Shown: in pieces, positions 35,041-44,500 of the stretch
Layout of the letters: each line of letters starts with the position of its first letter
How positions within the stretch are numbered: position 1 is the first letter of the stretch
NCBI GenBank assembly: GCA_030612585.1
Contig: JAUWNP010000001.1
Coordinates: 19,450 to 83,449, forward strand
DNA from: Anaerolineae bacterium
GTDB lineage: Bacteria; Chloroflexota; Anaerolineae; B4-G1
Length of the DNA: 64,000 bases
Direction: 5' to 3'
Position numbers and translations under genes: made by a program
Notes under the pieces: model-generated
The model's database searches: none
Seen by the model: only the letters and a program-made list of their open reading frames with translations
What the model was told of the DNA's origin: nothing

Positions 35041-37863
35041 CTACTCCAGTGCCGCCAGCCGCTCCTTCAGTTTCGCCTGTTCGGTTTGCAGGTCGGCCAT
35101 TTTGTCCCGCTCACGCTGGACGACGTGGACAGGGGCCTTCTGCGCAAACTGCCCCGCCAGCAGGTTTTCGCTGCGGGCAATGCGGCTCTCGATTGCGGCC
35201 AACTCCGACGACAGCCGTTCCCGCTCCGCTTCCAGGTCCACCAGCGCGGCCAGCGGCAGGTAGCAGACGACGTCGCCCGCGACGATGATGGCGGCTTGCT
35301 TGGTTGGTTGGATGGTTGGTTGGATGGTTAGTTGGCCGGGGTCGAGTTTGGCCAGGGCGCAGAGAACGGCGCGCTGCTCGTCCAACCACTGGGCAGCGTC
35401 ACCGGCGGCGACGAGGGCCGGGATGCGCTTGCCGGGGGTCACGTTGTACTCGGCCCGCCGGTTGCGGATGCCTCGGATGAGTGCCATCGCTGCCTCCATT
35501 TGCCCCTCGGCCTCGTCGTCCAGGAGTGCGGGGTCCGGTTCCGGCCAACGGGTCATGATCAGCGCTTCGCCTTCTTGCACTTCGTCGGGCAGTGCTTGCC
35601 AGATAGCCTCAGTGACGAAGGGCATGAAGGGATGCAGCAGCCGTAGCGCTGTCTCCAACACGTGGAGCAGGACGGTCTGCGCAACGGACTTGTCCGCTGC
35701 CTCGTCGTAGAGGCGCACTTTGCTGGCCTCAATATACCAGTCGCAGTATTCCCCCCACAGGAAATCGTGAATCTGGCGCCCCGCCTCGCCGTACTGGTGA
35801 CTCTCGAAAAGGCGAGTCGTGTCCTGGATGAGGTGATTGAGGCGTGAGAGAATCCACCGGTCGGGAAGATGGAGATTAGAGATTAGAGATTGGTCAATAT
35901 CCAATATCGAGTATCCAGTATCCAAATTTGAGAGGGCGAATCGCGCCGCTTGCCAGATTTTGTTGGTAAAGTTGCGGGCGCTTTTCAAGCGACGTAGATC
36001 GAGGCTCATGTCCAGACCCGGCGTGGAACTGGTCAGTTGGGTATAACGGAGCGCGTCGCTGCCGTATCTCTCGATGATGTTCAGCGGGTCGTACTCTTCT
36101 ATGTCCTCCATTGACTTGCTGACTTTTTTGCCTTCTTCGTTGCGCACCAGGCCGTGCAAGTAGACAGTGGCGTAGGGGGTTTGACCAGTCAGTTCGATGC
36201 CAAGCATCATCTCCCGTGCCACCCAAAAGAACAGTATCTCGTAGGCGGTTTCGCGCACGTCGGTAGGGTAGTAGCGGCGGTAGTCTGGTGCGTCGGTATC
36301 GGGCCAGCCGAGGGTGGAGAAGGGCCACAGGCCGGATGAGAACCAGGTGTCGAGGACGTCCTCGTCCTGGTGGATGTTCGTGCTGCCGCAATGGGCACAC
36401 GCGGTAGGGTCGGTCATCCCTTCGGCAGAGTTTACCCTGAGCGAGGTCGAAGGGCTCAGGGCATGCTCACAGGTCTGCTCACCGCAGTCATCGCAGTACC
36501 AGACGGGGATGCGGTGGCCCCACCACAACTGACGCGAGATGCACCACGGGCGGATATTTTCCATCCAGTGGAAGAAGCGACGTTCCTCTCGCTCCGGGAT
36601 GATAGTCGTGGCACCACTGCTCACTGCCTCCATCGCGGCCTCGGCCAGCGGCTTCACGTTGACGAACCACTGGGTGGAGATGCGCGGCTCTATGTCGGTA
36701 TGGCAGCGCTCGCAGGTGCCCACGGCGTGGAAGTAGGGCTCGACTTTGACGAGCAGTCCTTCCTTCTCGAAGTCAGCGACGATGTTGCCGCGGCACTCGG
36801 AGCGGTCCTGCCCAGCGTAGGGACCTGCCAACTCGTTCATCCGGGCTGTGTCGGTCATGACGTTGGGGGCATCCAGGCTGTGGCGGATGCCGATTTCGTT
36901 GTCGGTAGGGTCGTGCGCGGGGGTGACTTTGACCGCACCGGTGCCGAACTCCGGGTCTACCGCTTCGTCGGCGATGATGGGTATGCGGCGGCCCAGCCCA
37001 GGCAGGACGGCGGTCTTACCGATGAGGTGCTGCCAGCGTGGGTCGTCGGGGTGGACGGCGACAGCGGTGTCGCCCAGGATGGTCTCCGGGCGGGTGGTGG
37101 CCATCTCGATAAACTCGGTCGCGCCCTCGGCCCATTTACCGCTGCCCCACCTCCCTGGAGACCTCCCCCCCAGAGTTGGGGGGGACTGAGGGGGGGCTGG
37201 CCCATCCCAATCATCGTTGAGGATGGGGTAGCGGATGTGCCAGAGGTGGCTGGCACGCTCCTCCGGGATCACTTCCAGGTCGGAGATGGCGCTGGTGCAG
37301 CGGGGGCACCAGTTGACCAGGTAGGTGCCCCGGTAGATGAGCCCTTTTTTGTAGAGGCGCACGAAGGCGGTGCGCACGGCGTGGCTCAGCCCCTCGTCGA
37401 GGGTGAAGCGCTCCCGCGTCCAGTCGCACGAGACGCCCAGCCGCTTAGTCTGGTCGGTGATGCGGCGGTGGTAGATGTGCTTCCACTCCCACACTTTGGC
37501 GATGAACTTCTCGCGTCCCAGGTCGTGGCGGGTGAGCCCCTCCTTGGCCAGTTCTCGCTCCACGACGTTCTGGGTGGCGATCCCAGCGTGGTCGGAGCCA
37601 GGGAGGAAGAGTGTTTCGAAGCCGCGCATGCGATGGTAGCGGGTCATCAGGTCTTCGATGGCTGCGACCATGGCGTGGCCCAGGTGGAGCGCGCCGGTGA
37701 CGTTGGGCGGCGGCATGGTGATGCACCAGCGCGGGCCGTCCTCGGAGGCCAGGCCCAGTTCAACCTGCTTTTCGGGGCGGAAGTAGCCCTGTTCCTCCCA
37801 CCACTGGTAGAGCCGTTCTTCGTGCTCTTTGGGGTTGTATGTTTTAGAGAGTTTGTTGGTCAT
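35041..37863 (-). CDS. valS: Valine--tRNA ligase
   Basis: A 940-residue class I synthetase charging tRNA-Val. The HIGH-type motif is PPPNVTGALHLGHAM near residue 50, the KMSKS-type motif is GKKVSKSMEDI, and the coiled-coil tail SRIARSENLLAGQFAQKAPV ends the protein. Zinc-type Cys pairs (VNWCPRC, YCDDCG...CAHCG) are present. At least four low-complexity insertions derive from repeats: PAPPQSPPTLGGRSPGRW, ALSPSTSLRVNSAEG, LDTGYSILDIDQSLISN and LTIQPTIQPTKQ. The ATG follows GGAGGATTGG. A T-box leader with a Val specifier lies upstream. Confidence 0.97.
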   Translation of the reverse strand: MTNKLSKTYNPKEHEERLYQWWEEQGYFRPEKQVELGLASEDGPRWCITMPPPNVTGALHLGHAMVAAIEDLMTRYHRMRGFETLFLPGSDHAGIATQNVVERELAKEGLTRHDLGREKFIAKVWEWKHIYHRRITDQTKRLGVSCDWTRERFTLDEGLSHAVRTAFVRLYKKGLIYRGTYLVNWCPRCTSAISDLEVIPEERASHLWHIRYPILNDDWDGPAPPQSPPTLGGRSPGRWGSGKWAEGATEFIEMATTRPETILGDTAVAVHPDDPRWQHLIGKTAVLPGLGRRIPIIADEAVDPEFGTGAVKVTPAHDPTDNEIGIRHSLDAPNVMTDTARMNELAGPYAGQDRSECRGNIVADFEKEGLLVKVEPYFHAVGTCERCHTDIEPRISTQWFVNVKPLAEAAMEAVSSGATTIIPEREERRFFHWMENIRPWCISRQLWWGHRIPVWYCDDCGEQTCEHALSPSTSLRVNSAEGMTDPTACAHCGSTNIHQDEDVLDTWFSSGLWPFSTLGWPDTDAPDYRRYYPTDVRETAYEILFFWVAREMMLGIELTGQTPYATVYLHGLVRNEEGKKVSKSMEDIEEYDPLNIIERYGSDALRYTQLTSSTPGLDMSLDLRRLKSARNFTNKIWQAARFALSNLDTGYSILDIDQSLISNLHLPDRWILSRLNHLIQDTTRLFESHQYGEAGRQIHDFLWGEYCDWYIEASKVRLYDEAADKSVAQTVLLHVLETALRLLHPFMPFVTEAIWQALPDEVQEGEALIMTRWPEPDPALLDDEAEGQMEAAMALIRGIRNRRAEYNVTPGKRIPALVAAGDAAQWLDEQRAVLCALAKLDPGQLTIQPTIQPTKQAAIIVAGDVVCYLPLAALVDLEAERERLSSELAAIESRIARSENLLAGQFAQKAPVHVVQRERDKMADLQTEQAKLKERLAALE
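35871..35930. repeat. GAGATTA/ATCCAATATC repeats inside valS
   Basis: Short tandem units (GAGATTA, then ATATCCA and GTATCCA variants) in coding sequence, translated into a loop between the catalytic core and the anticodon-binding domain. Confidence 0.75.
36418..36463. repeat. REP-like palindrome inside valS
   Basis: CCCTTCGGCAGAGTTTACCC and TGAGCGAGGTCGAAGGGCTC form an extended copy of the CCTTCGACAAGCTCAGG family. It is read in frame as an insertion within a zinc-type loop (between CDDCG and CAHCG). Confidence 0.7.
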
Positions 37864-38059
37864 TGTTTGTCCAATCCTCCTTCAGGATAGAGTATATCTT
37901 TAGACCGTGATAGATGCCTTCTGCAAACATGTGTTGCCGCAAGATTCCCTCAAACCTCATTCCTACTTTTTCAATAACACGTGCAGAAGCGATGTTTTTT
38001 ATCTTGCACCTGGCCTCAATACGCTTCAACTCCGTCGTGTGAAAGCCGAAGTCTGTCAC
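37844..38059 (-). pseudogene. GNAT acetyltransferase C-terminal fragment (RimJ/RimL-like)
   Basis: A 71-residue ORF matching only the C-terminal half of RimJ/RimL-type acetyltransferases: LKRIEARCKIKNIASARVIE, KVGMRFEGILRQHMFAEGI and YHGLKIYSILKEDW. The acetyl-CoA-binding strand with its RxxGxG/A motif is missing. It has a good RBS (AGGAGG, 9 nt before a GTG) and overlaps valS by 20 bp. It lies between the T-box terminator and valS, so it is transcribed as the first cistron of the valS mRNA. It may be a remnant kept for translational coupling. Confidence 0.7.
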
Positions 38060-38074
38060 TTCGTGTACCTCCTA

Positions 38075-38405
38075 CGCAAAAGCCCCTTTCGTCCAAGGAC
38101 GAAAGGGGCAACCCTCCGTGGTACCACCCTGGTTCAACAATAGAACTCGGATTTCAGGACATCAACGGATTCTATTGTTGCACTCTGCAACCCTCTAACA
38201 AGGGCTCTCGCGATAACGGGCGAACCCGAAGAGGCTTATCCGGCTTCTGCTGGCCGGGTTCGGCCTCTCGACTCCCAGGCGACCTTCGGCAGGGGGCGCT
38301 GCGAGGGCTTGCAGCCGGTGGCCCTCTTCTCTTCCCATCTCAGGGATGGTTCGCCAAGGCCGGTCCTGCCTACTCCTCCTGTTCGCCGTCTTTTTGAATG
38401 TAGTT
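38075..38405 (-). promoter_or_regulatory. T-box leader (tRNA-Val-responsive) controlling valS
   Basis: On the minus strand the leader ends with the conserved T-box AGGGTGGTACCACGG (38130-38116), followed by a terminator hairpin GCCCCTTTCGTCC/ACGAAAGGGGC with a TTTT tail (38109-38078). The 5' part folds into long stems (stem I around AGGAGGAGTAGGCAGG). A candidate specifier loop has GAAG-GTC-G, with a Val codon GTC at 38283-38281. Uncharged tRNA-Val would bind the codon and T-box and allow read-through into valS. Confidence 0.9.
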
Positions 38406-38414
38406 TGTGACTAG

Positions 38415-38443
38415 ATTATACCACGTGCTAGTGTTGCCGTCAA
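38415..38443 (-). promoter_or_regulatory. Promoter of the T-box/valS transcript
   Basis: TTGACG (38443-38438) and TATAAT (38420-38415) on the minus strand, 17 bp apart. It overlaps the 3' end of the VTT-domain gene. Confidence 0.7.
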
Positions 38444-39024
38444 CCACTAAACAGTTTGAACACTGCCTCAATCCCGTAGTAGCCGGCCAGCGCAAAGATG
38501 ACGTTTTTGACTATCTTGCCAGCAGTGCAACTCGCCAGGAATTTCCACAGCGGGAAGCGCAGCGCGCCGGCGGTCATGCCGCCCACATCGGCTACAGGGT
38601 TAGGAGTGACGGCCAGGATGAAGATGGTCAGTGTACCGTGGCGCTGCATCCATCGCATCAGGCGGTCATGGGTGGGGTTGTTGTCCACAAGCATCTGCCC
38701 GCTGTAGCCGGCCATGTAGCCGGTCAGTTCTCCCAGGGCCTGACCTATGCCGCCAATGAGGCCCACGAGCCAAGGGTTGAAGACGCTGCCCATCACCGAA
38801 CTGACGGCCAGGCCGGGGACGGGGAATATAATTGTTGCATTGCTGACCAGACCGACCAGGAAAACGGCGGCGTAGCCGTATTGCTCCAGTTCTTGGAGAT
38901 GGTTGCGGAAGTAGAGGGCTGCGCCAATGGCGACGAAGATCGAGACGACGGTGAGAATCTGAACTATCCTCAGCCGCCGGGTGGGTGGGGGAGGGGGGAC
39001 GTCATCGCGTATCATGTATGGCAT
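38440..39024 (-). CDS. VTT-domain (DedA/YqaA-like) membrane protein
   Basis: A 194-residue protein with about five hydrophobic segments. It has the VTT/SNARE-associated features: YGYAAVFLVGLVSNATIIFP, GLIGGIGQALGELTGYMAGY, and FILAVTPNPVADVGGMTAGA with a Pro/Gly-rich re-entrant loop, then FPLWKFLASCTAGKIVKN. DedA-type proteins act as lipid scramblases or transporters of undecaprenyl-phosphate. It is located at the edge of the polysaccharide cluster, which fits a lipid-carrier role, but the exact function is unknown. The N-terminus is Pro-rich; an alternative ATG lies three codons further. Confidence 0.8.
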   Translation of the reverse strand: MPYMIRDDVPPPPPTRRLRIVQILTVVSIFVAIGAALYFRNHLQELEQYGYAAVFLVGLVSNATIIFPVPGLAVSSVMGSVFNPWLVGLIGGIGQALGELTGYMAGYSGQMLVDNNPTHDRLMRWMQRHGTLTIFILAVTPNPVADVGGMTAGALRFPLWKFLASCTAGKIVKNVIFALAGYYGIEAVFKLFSG

Positions 39025-39073
39025 TTCACCAGCCTGATGGACTGTAATGGCTTGAGAGCGACTGAAGTCACTA

Positions 39074-40432
39074 CTACAAACCTGTCAGCGGCGCGCCCAG
39101 GCGCACGATTTTTTCCCTGTGGTCGGCTATGCCAGAAGTGGCGTTGCGAGTGTCCACGACTAGGTCGGCATGCTGCACTATACGGGCGTAGTCCAGGCTG
39201 CGGTGATCGGTGACGATGACGACGCAGTCAGCAGCGGTGATCTCCTCCTCCGTCAGCGGCACCGACTCCAGCACGACTGCTTCGCGGTGGAAGACGTCGT
39301 CGCCCACCTGGAAGCATGGCACGTAGGGGTCGTGGTAGCACACGCGGGCGCTGCGACTCAGTAGCAGTTCGATGATGCGCTCGGCGGGGGAGTTGCGGGC
39401 GTCGTCAATGTCAGGCTTGAAGGCGACGCCCAGCACCAGTACGTGTGCGTCACGCAGCGGCTTGCCCTGGAGGCTTAGGCCCTGGCAGACGAGGTCTACG
39501 ACGTGGTGGGGCATCGCCTGGTTGACCTCGCCGGCCAGTTCGATGAATTCGGTGTAATAGTCGTACTCGCGGGCTTTCCAACTGAGATAGTAAGGGTCCA
39601 CCGGGATGCAGTGCCCGCCCACGCCTGGCCCCGGCGTGAAGGGCATGAAGCCAAAGGGCTTGGTTTTGGCGGCCTCGATTACTTCCCAGAGGTCGATTCC
39701 CATGCGCTCGGTCAGCAGCGCCAATTCGTTGACCAGGGCGATATTGACGGCACGGAAGGTATTCTCCAGCAGTTTAGTCAACTCGGCGGCGCGGGGAGAG
39801 GAGACAGGATGCACCGGCGCGCCCATCTGGCTCAGGAGGTCGCACGCCAGTCGAGTGCATTCCGGTGTGATGCCGCCTACGACCTTGGGCGTATTGTAGG
39901 CCGACCATTGTTTATTGCCAGGGTCAATGCGTTCGGGAGAGAAGGCCAGGTAGAAGTCTACGCCGGCCTTGAGACCGCTTTTCTCCAGGATGGGCTGGAC
40001 AATCTCCTCCGTCGTGCCAGGGTAGGTCGTGCTTTGCAAAACGACCAGTTGGCCGGACTTCATGCGGGGCCGGATACCATAACTGGCGGCCTGGATGTAG
40101 GAAAGGTCAGGGGCACGCTGTGCGTCGTAGGGAGTGGGGACGCAGATGAATATGGCGTCCGCCTCGCGCAATGCGTCGTAATCTGAGGTGGCTGTGAGGC
40201 GGCCCGATTGGACGTGAGGGATCAGATCGTCGTCGGAGACGTCGGGGATGTAACTCCGGCCGGCGGTGACGGCATCCACCTTGCACTGGTTCACTTCCAT
40301 GCCAATGGTGCGAAAGCCGGCCTTGGCGAACGCCGTCGCCAGGGGCAGGCCGACGTAACCCAACCCGATGATGGCGACGTGAGCGGTGCGGTTGGCAATT
40401 CTGTCTCTCAATTTGTCTTGCAGGGAGTGCAT
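39074..40432 (-). CDS. UDP-N-acetylhexosamine/UDP-glucose 6-dehydrogenase family protein
   Basis: A 452-residue NAD-dependent nucleotide-sugar dehydrogenase. The NAD site is IIGLGYVGLPLATAFAKAGF, the middle helix has LLENTFRAVNIALVNELAL, and the catalytic Cys is in GPGVGGHCIPVDPYYLSWKA. The C-terminal UDP-binding domain includes LGVAFKPDIDDARNSPAERI. The sequence most resembles UDP-N-acetylglucosamine/mannosamine dehydrogenases (WbpA/WecC type), which oxidise C6 to a uronic acid. It supplies a UDP-sugar acid to the polysaccharide cluster that follows. Confidence 0.92.
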   Translation of the reverse strand: MHSLQDKLRDRIANRTAHVAIIGLGYVGLPLATAFAKAGFRTIGMEVNQCKVDAVTAGRSYIPDVSDDDLIPHVQSGRLTATSDYDALREADAIFICVPTPYDAQRAPDLSYIQAASYGIRPRMKSGQLVVLQSTTYPGTTEEIVQPILEKSGLKAGVDFYLAFSPERIDPGNKQWSAYNTPKVVGGITPECTRLACDLLSQMGAPVHPVSSPRAAELTKLLENTFRAVNIALVNELALLTERMGIDLWEVIEAAKTKPFGFMPFTPGPGVGGHCIPVDPYYLSWKAREYDYYTEFIELAGEVNQAMPHHVVDLVCQGLSLQGKPLRDAHVLVLGVAFKPDIDDARNSPAERIIELLLSRSARVCYHDPYVPCFQVGDDVFHREAVVLESVPLTEEEITAADCVVIVTDHRSLDYARIVQHADLVVDTRNATSGIADHREKIVRLGAPLTGL

Positions 40433-40471
40433 CGTGGCCTCTGATACTGGATATTTGATGCTGGAGGGTTG

Positions 40472-41527
40472 TTACTCGCCGCTTGTTGTGGGATTTGGGA
40501 TTCGAGATTTAGGACTCGAGATTTGGGACTTGAAGAAGGGGGGACGCTCCACGCGCCACAGAGCGTAGAGTCCGGCCAGCGCGACGAGGATGCCGACGGT
40601 ATAGCCCTCCAGGACGGAAGCCTGAGTGACGAAAGTGGCCAGCAGGCCCAGGATAAAGGAGACGACGTAGAGAGTCAGAACTGCCTCGCGTTGGGTCATC
40701 CCGGCCGCCACCAGGCGGTGTGAGATGTGATCTTGGCCCGGTGTGGTGGCGGGATTCAGACGCCGCCGCAGGCGCGAGGCGATGACCAGCGTGGTATCAA
40801 AAATGGGGAGGCCCATCACCAGCACTGGCACCATCCAGGTAACGAAGGTGACATTGTCCGGGAAGCGGAGTTTGATGCCAGCGGCGGCCAGGATGAAGCC
40901 GAGGAACAGTGCTCCTGAGTCCCCCATGAATATGCTGGCCGGGTTGAGGTTGTAGAACAGGAAGCCCAGGCAGGCTCCCAGCACGGCGATGGAGAGGGCG
41001 CCGACCAGGTATTGCCCGCTGAAGGCGCACATCAGGGCAAAGAAGGCCGCCGCGATGGCCGCGACCCCTCCTGCCAGGCCGTCCATGTTGTCGAGGAAGT
41101 TGACCGCGTTGGTGATGTACCCGACCCACAGCACCGTCGTGATCAGGTTCAGGATGGGGTCATTGAATGTGCCGACGTAGATGTTATTGGCGTAGAGCAG
41201 CAGGGCAGCGAGCGTCTGGCCGAGCAGTTTGATCAGTGGACGCAGGCCCCAGCGGTCATCTATCAGTCCCATAAAGGAGACGCCTGTAGCACCGACGAGG
41301 ATACTTCCGAACTGGGCAAAGTTGTAGCGCTCTCCCAGGGCAAACGCCGCGACGATGACAGCCAGATAAATCGCCACGCCTCCCATGCGGGGAACGGGGC
41401 GATGGTGGATTTTGCGTGCTTCAGGCCTATCTATCACACCCATTCGTGGGGCCAGCCAGCGTGCTACAGGAGTAACCCCAATAGCCAGCACCAGTGCGCC
41501 GGCGAAGACAAGCATATAAACGGTCAT
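40472..41527 (-). CDS. Undecaprenyl-phosphate N-acetylhexosamine-1-phosphate transferase (WecA/TagO type)
   Basis: A 351-residue polytopic protein with about ten membrane helices. Conserved loops: HHRPVPRMGGVAIYLAV, NFLDNMDGLAGGVAAI, FMGDSGALFLGF, and PGQDHISHRLVAAGMTQRE. It transfers a sugar-1-phosphate from UDP to undecaprenyl phosphate, the first step of polymer assembly. The final 25 residues (KSQISSPKSRIPNPTTSG) come from short tandem repeats at 40487-40545. Its start overlaps the O-antigen ligase stop by 4 bp. Confidence 0.92.
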   Translation of the reverse strand: MTVYMLVFAGALVLAIGVTPVARWLAPRMGVIDRPEARKIHHRPVPRMGGVAIYLAVIVAAFALGERYNFAQFGSILVGATGVSFMGLIDDRWGLRPLIKLLGQTLAALLLYANNIYVGTFNDPILNLITTVLWVGYITNAVNFLDNMDGLAGGVAAIAAAFFALMCAFSGQYLVGALSIAVLGACLGFLFYNLNPASIFMGDSGALFLGFILAAAGIKLRFPDNVTFVTWMVPVLVMGLPIFDTTLVIASRLRRRLNPATTPGQDHISHRLVAAGMTQREAVLTLYVVSFILGLLATFVTQASVLEGYTVGILVALAGLYALWRVERPPFFKSQISSPKSRIPNPTTSGE

Positions 41528-44500
41528 GGTTGCGGTATCTCCAGTGGCTGAATTTGTGCGATTAAGTCCTGTAGCATGGCTTGTTGATCTTCGGGAGCCA
41601 GTTGCAGTGCCATCTGGGCGTGGGGGAGTGCCACATCGTTATGGCCGGACTGGGCGTAGATAATGGCCAGTATGCGGTGGGTGTCCCAGGCGTCGGGGGC
41701 TTCGGGGTTCAGTTCCAGCGCCTGCTGAAGAGCAGCGACGGCTTCGTCTATGCGGCCTAACTGGGCATACACCGAGCCCAGCGTGCGCCAGATCTGCGGG
41801 AGGCTGGGTTCTAGTTTCAGCGCTTCCTCATAGCACTGGGCTGCCTTTTCCAGATTACCTGACTGGAGGTTTACGTCGCCGCAGATCAGCCAGGTCACGT
41901 GATATTCTTGGTCTACGGCTAGCGACCTCTGCAGAGTTTGGTCGGCCATGTCAAAGTTGCCCAGGAACTGATATAGCCCCGCCCACTCGTTCCATAGATC
42001 GGCGTTACTGGGGCTTAGCATGGTTGCGATTCTGAAGTTCTCAGCAGACTGTTGGGCCAGATGCTCATGGTATGCTGGGTCAGATGCGAGTTGGATCCAG
42101 CGCATGTACATCTTGGCCAGGTTCCTGCTGTGGTCGGTGTTGAGCGGGTTGAGTTCTCGGGCCTGGATCAGGGTTTGCTCCGTCATGCGCAATACATTGT
42201 CCCGCACAGCAGTATCCTCAATGGCCGAAGCGTATTCCAGGTAGGCCCGGCCTAGATACAGGTGATAGAAGTCTTCCTTAGGAGCCAGTTCAAGCGCGTG
42301 CTTATAGTGTTCAATGGCTACCAGCCACTGCCCGCCCTGCTCATAAGGGGCGGCCTGCTTGTAGACGATGTCGGCCTGAATGGGTCGCAGGTTGGTCGTT
42401 ACGATGATAGCGCCAGCCAGCACTATCAGCACAGTGAGTGCGATCACGCCCCAGGGTTGTGCGATCTGCCGGGGCGCTCGTTGTGTTCCCAGGAAGAGCG
42501 CCACGCCACCGGCGATCAGAACGAAGACGATGAACCCGTAATAAATGGACAAGAGGCTGGCGACGCGATCGGCTACACCGATCACATCCTCCAGCGTCTG
42601 TGCCTGAATGTTCACCAGCGAGGCCTGGCGACTGGCCAGTGCCAGGGTGAATCCCAATCCCACCATTAGTGAGATCAGCAGGTACAGGACTATCGCCAGA
42701 GCCCCGTCGCCCTTGCGTTCACGGAATGCCCCGCTCTTGGCCATTTCAGAGACGAATATGACCGCGCTCATCAACCAGGTGAGGGCGAAGATCATCAGTG
42801 CACCGTAGGAGGTGCGATTCTGCTGTGCTGGCAGGATGGTTAGTGCACGCCAGATGATAGTCAGGGGTTGAGAAAGACGCTCCGCGTTGGTGGTGAAGTC
42901 GAAGCCTAGCGTACCCAGGATGAAGCCGCCGACGATAGCGACGGCAAGCGTGGGCCACAACCAGGCGGGCAGGGCGGGTTTGGCGAGGGGTGGCGGGGTG
43001 GCCTTGCGGCGCTTTTTTTTGTGCTGTCTGTTTTCCTGCTTCCTGGCTTGCTTGCTTTCTTGCCTCCTGCTTCCTGCCCTTTTCTCTTTCCTCTGCGGTT
43101 CTGTTTGCTGTTCGCGAAAGGGTACCATCCCGGCCACGACGAGCATCCCGGCGTAGGCCCAGAAGGTAGTGCGCGTGGAGGCGATGCCGATGCCGAAGTT
43201 GATCTCGATGAGGTGAGCCACCGAAGCGGAAAGGATACTTATCAGCAGGATGAGGTAAGGGTGGGCCTTCGGGGCTGCCTCTGGCTCCCAGTACGTCGAG
43301 AGACCATAGACGACCAGGTAGAGAAACATCCCAGCGATGATGCCAACCGGGATGGCCAGGCCGAAGAAGTGAGGGGCAATAATGATGCTCGTCACTGCCA
43401 CAGTGGTGATTGCTCCTATGGCCAGTAGGGCGAAGAAGGTGGTTCTCCGCCAGTCGGAGGGCAGGATTCCCAGCCAACGCAGGCTGAAGGTAAACACGCT
43501 GCCGAAGATCCCCAGGTAGGCAACGAAGCCCAGAAGGCCGGTGATGATCAGCGAGTCCAGCGTCTCGTTGTGGGAGCGATCGGGGGAGGCGGTGCGGGCC
43601 TCATGGTGGCCCAGGAGCGGAGGGTAGAAGGGGTTGTACGCCACATACATGGACTCTGGGCCGTAACCCACCAGGGGGCGGAGGGCGTTGAAGGGATCAG
43701 GGCGTTCCTGGGGGTATGCTGTCGTCGGCGGGTACTTGATGGGTTCGTGGGGCAGGATCAATTGCAGCCCCCCCTCCCAGATGAGATCGCGCACCTTGCC
43801 GGTGCCGCCCTCGCGCTGCAACACGTCGTCCAGTCGGCCCAGCCAGGGCTGGTGTTGGCTCCACTCATGGACCGGTTCAACCAGGTTGATTGTCAGGAAT
43901 CCGGCGATGGAAAGGATCGCGATTGACAGCGCGCTGATCCACAGCCAGCGCCAACCTCGTTGGTTGGCGATGGCGGCTAGCCAAAGCCCCGATAGAATCA
44001 GCGCCGCTCCGATGATGGCGACCCACTGTGGGAGGCTGCTCTCTGGCGCGGCGACGGCTTTGCTGACGAAGTAGAGGACTGCTGCAGCCGCGCCCGCCGC
44101 TACCAGGCTCCCCAACCCGAACGCCAACCCACGCCCAAGGTCTCCCCGAAGGTCGGAGGGACGGAAAGGCTGCTCCTGCCGGGCAGCATGTTGCAGGGCC
44201 AGCAGCCCTACGAATATCCATACGCCGAGTCCGGCCAAGAGGCCCATCAGGGGGCCACGACTCTGGGAATACCAGATGGCAATCAGTTGCACAGCGGTGA
44301 TGAAGATGTAGCCCGCCGCGCGTGCGATGTCCGCCGTATTGGTCTCATCCTCGGTCAGAATGGCCTTGAAACTTTCGATTATGCGACCTATGGTGAGTGG
44401 AACGACCATGATGAGATAGGCGGCGACGAAGATGGCGTTGCCCATGTTGGAGGCCACCCGCAGGGTCACGTCCCCGCCCCAGGGAAGTGGATCAAGCCCA

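Noticed and set aside
36370..37890. Plus-strand frame of 506 codons opposite valS
   Set aside because: Antisense shadow of a conserved synthetase gene with no recognisable motif.
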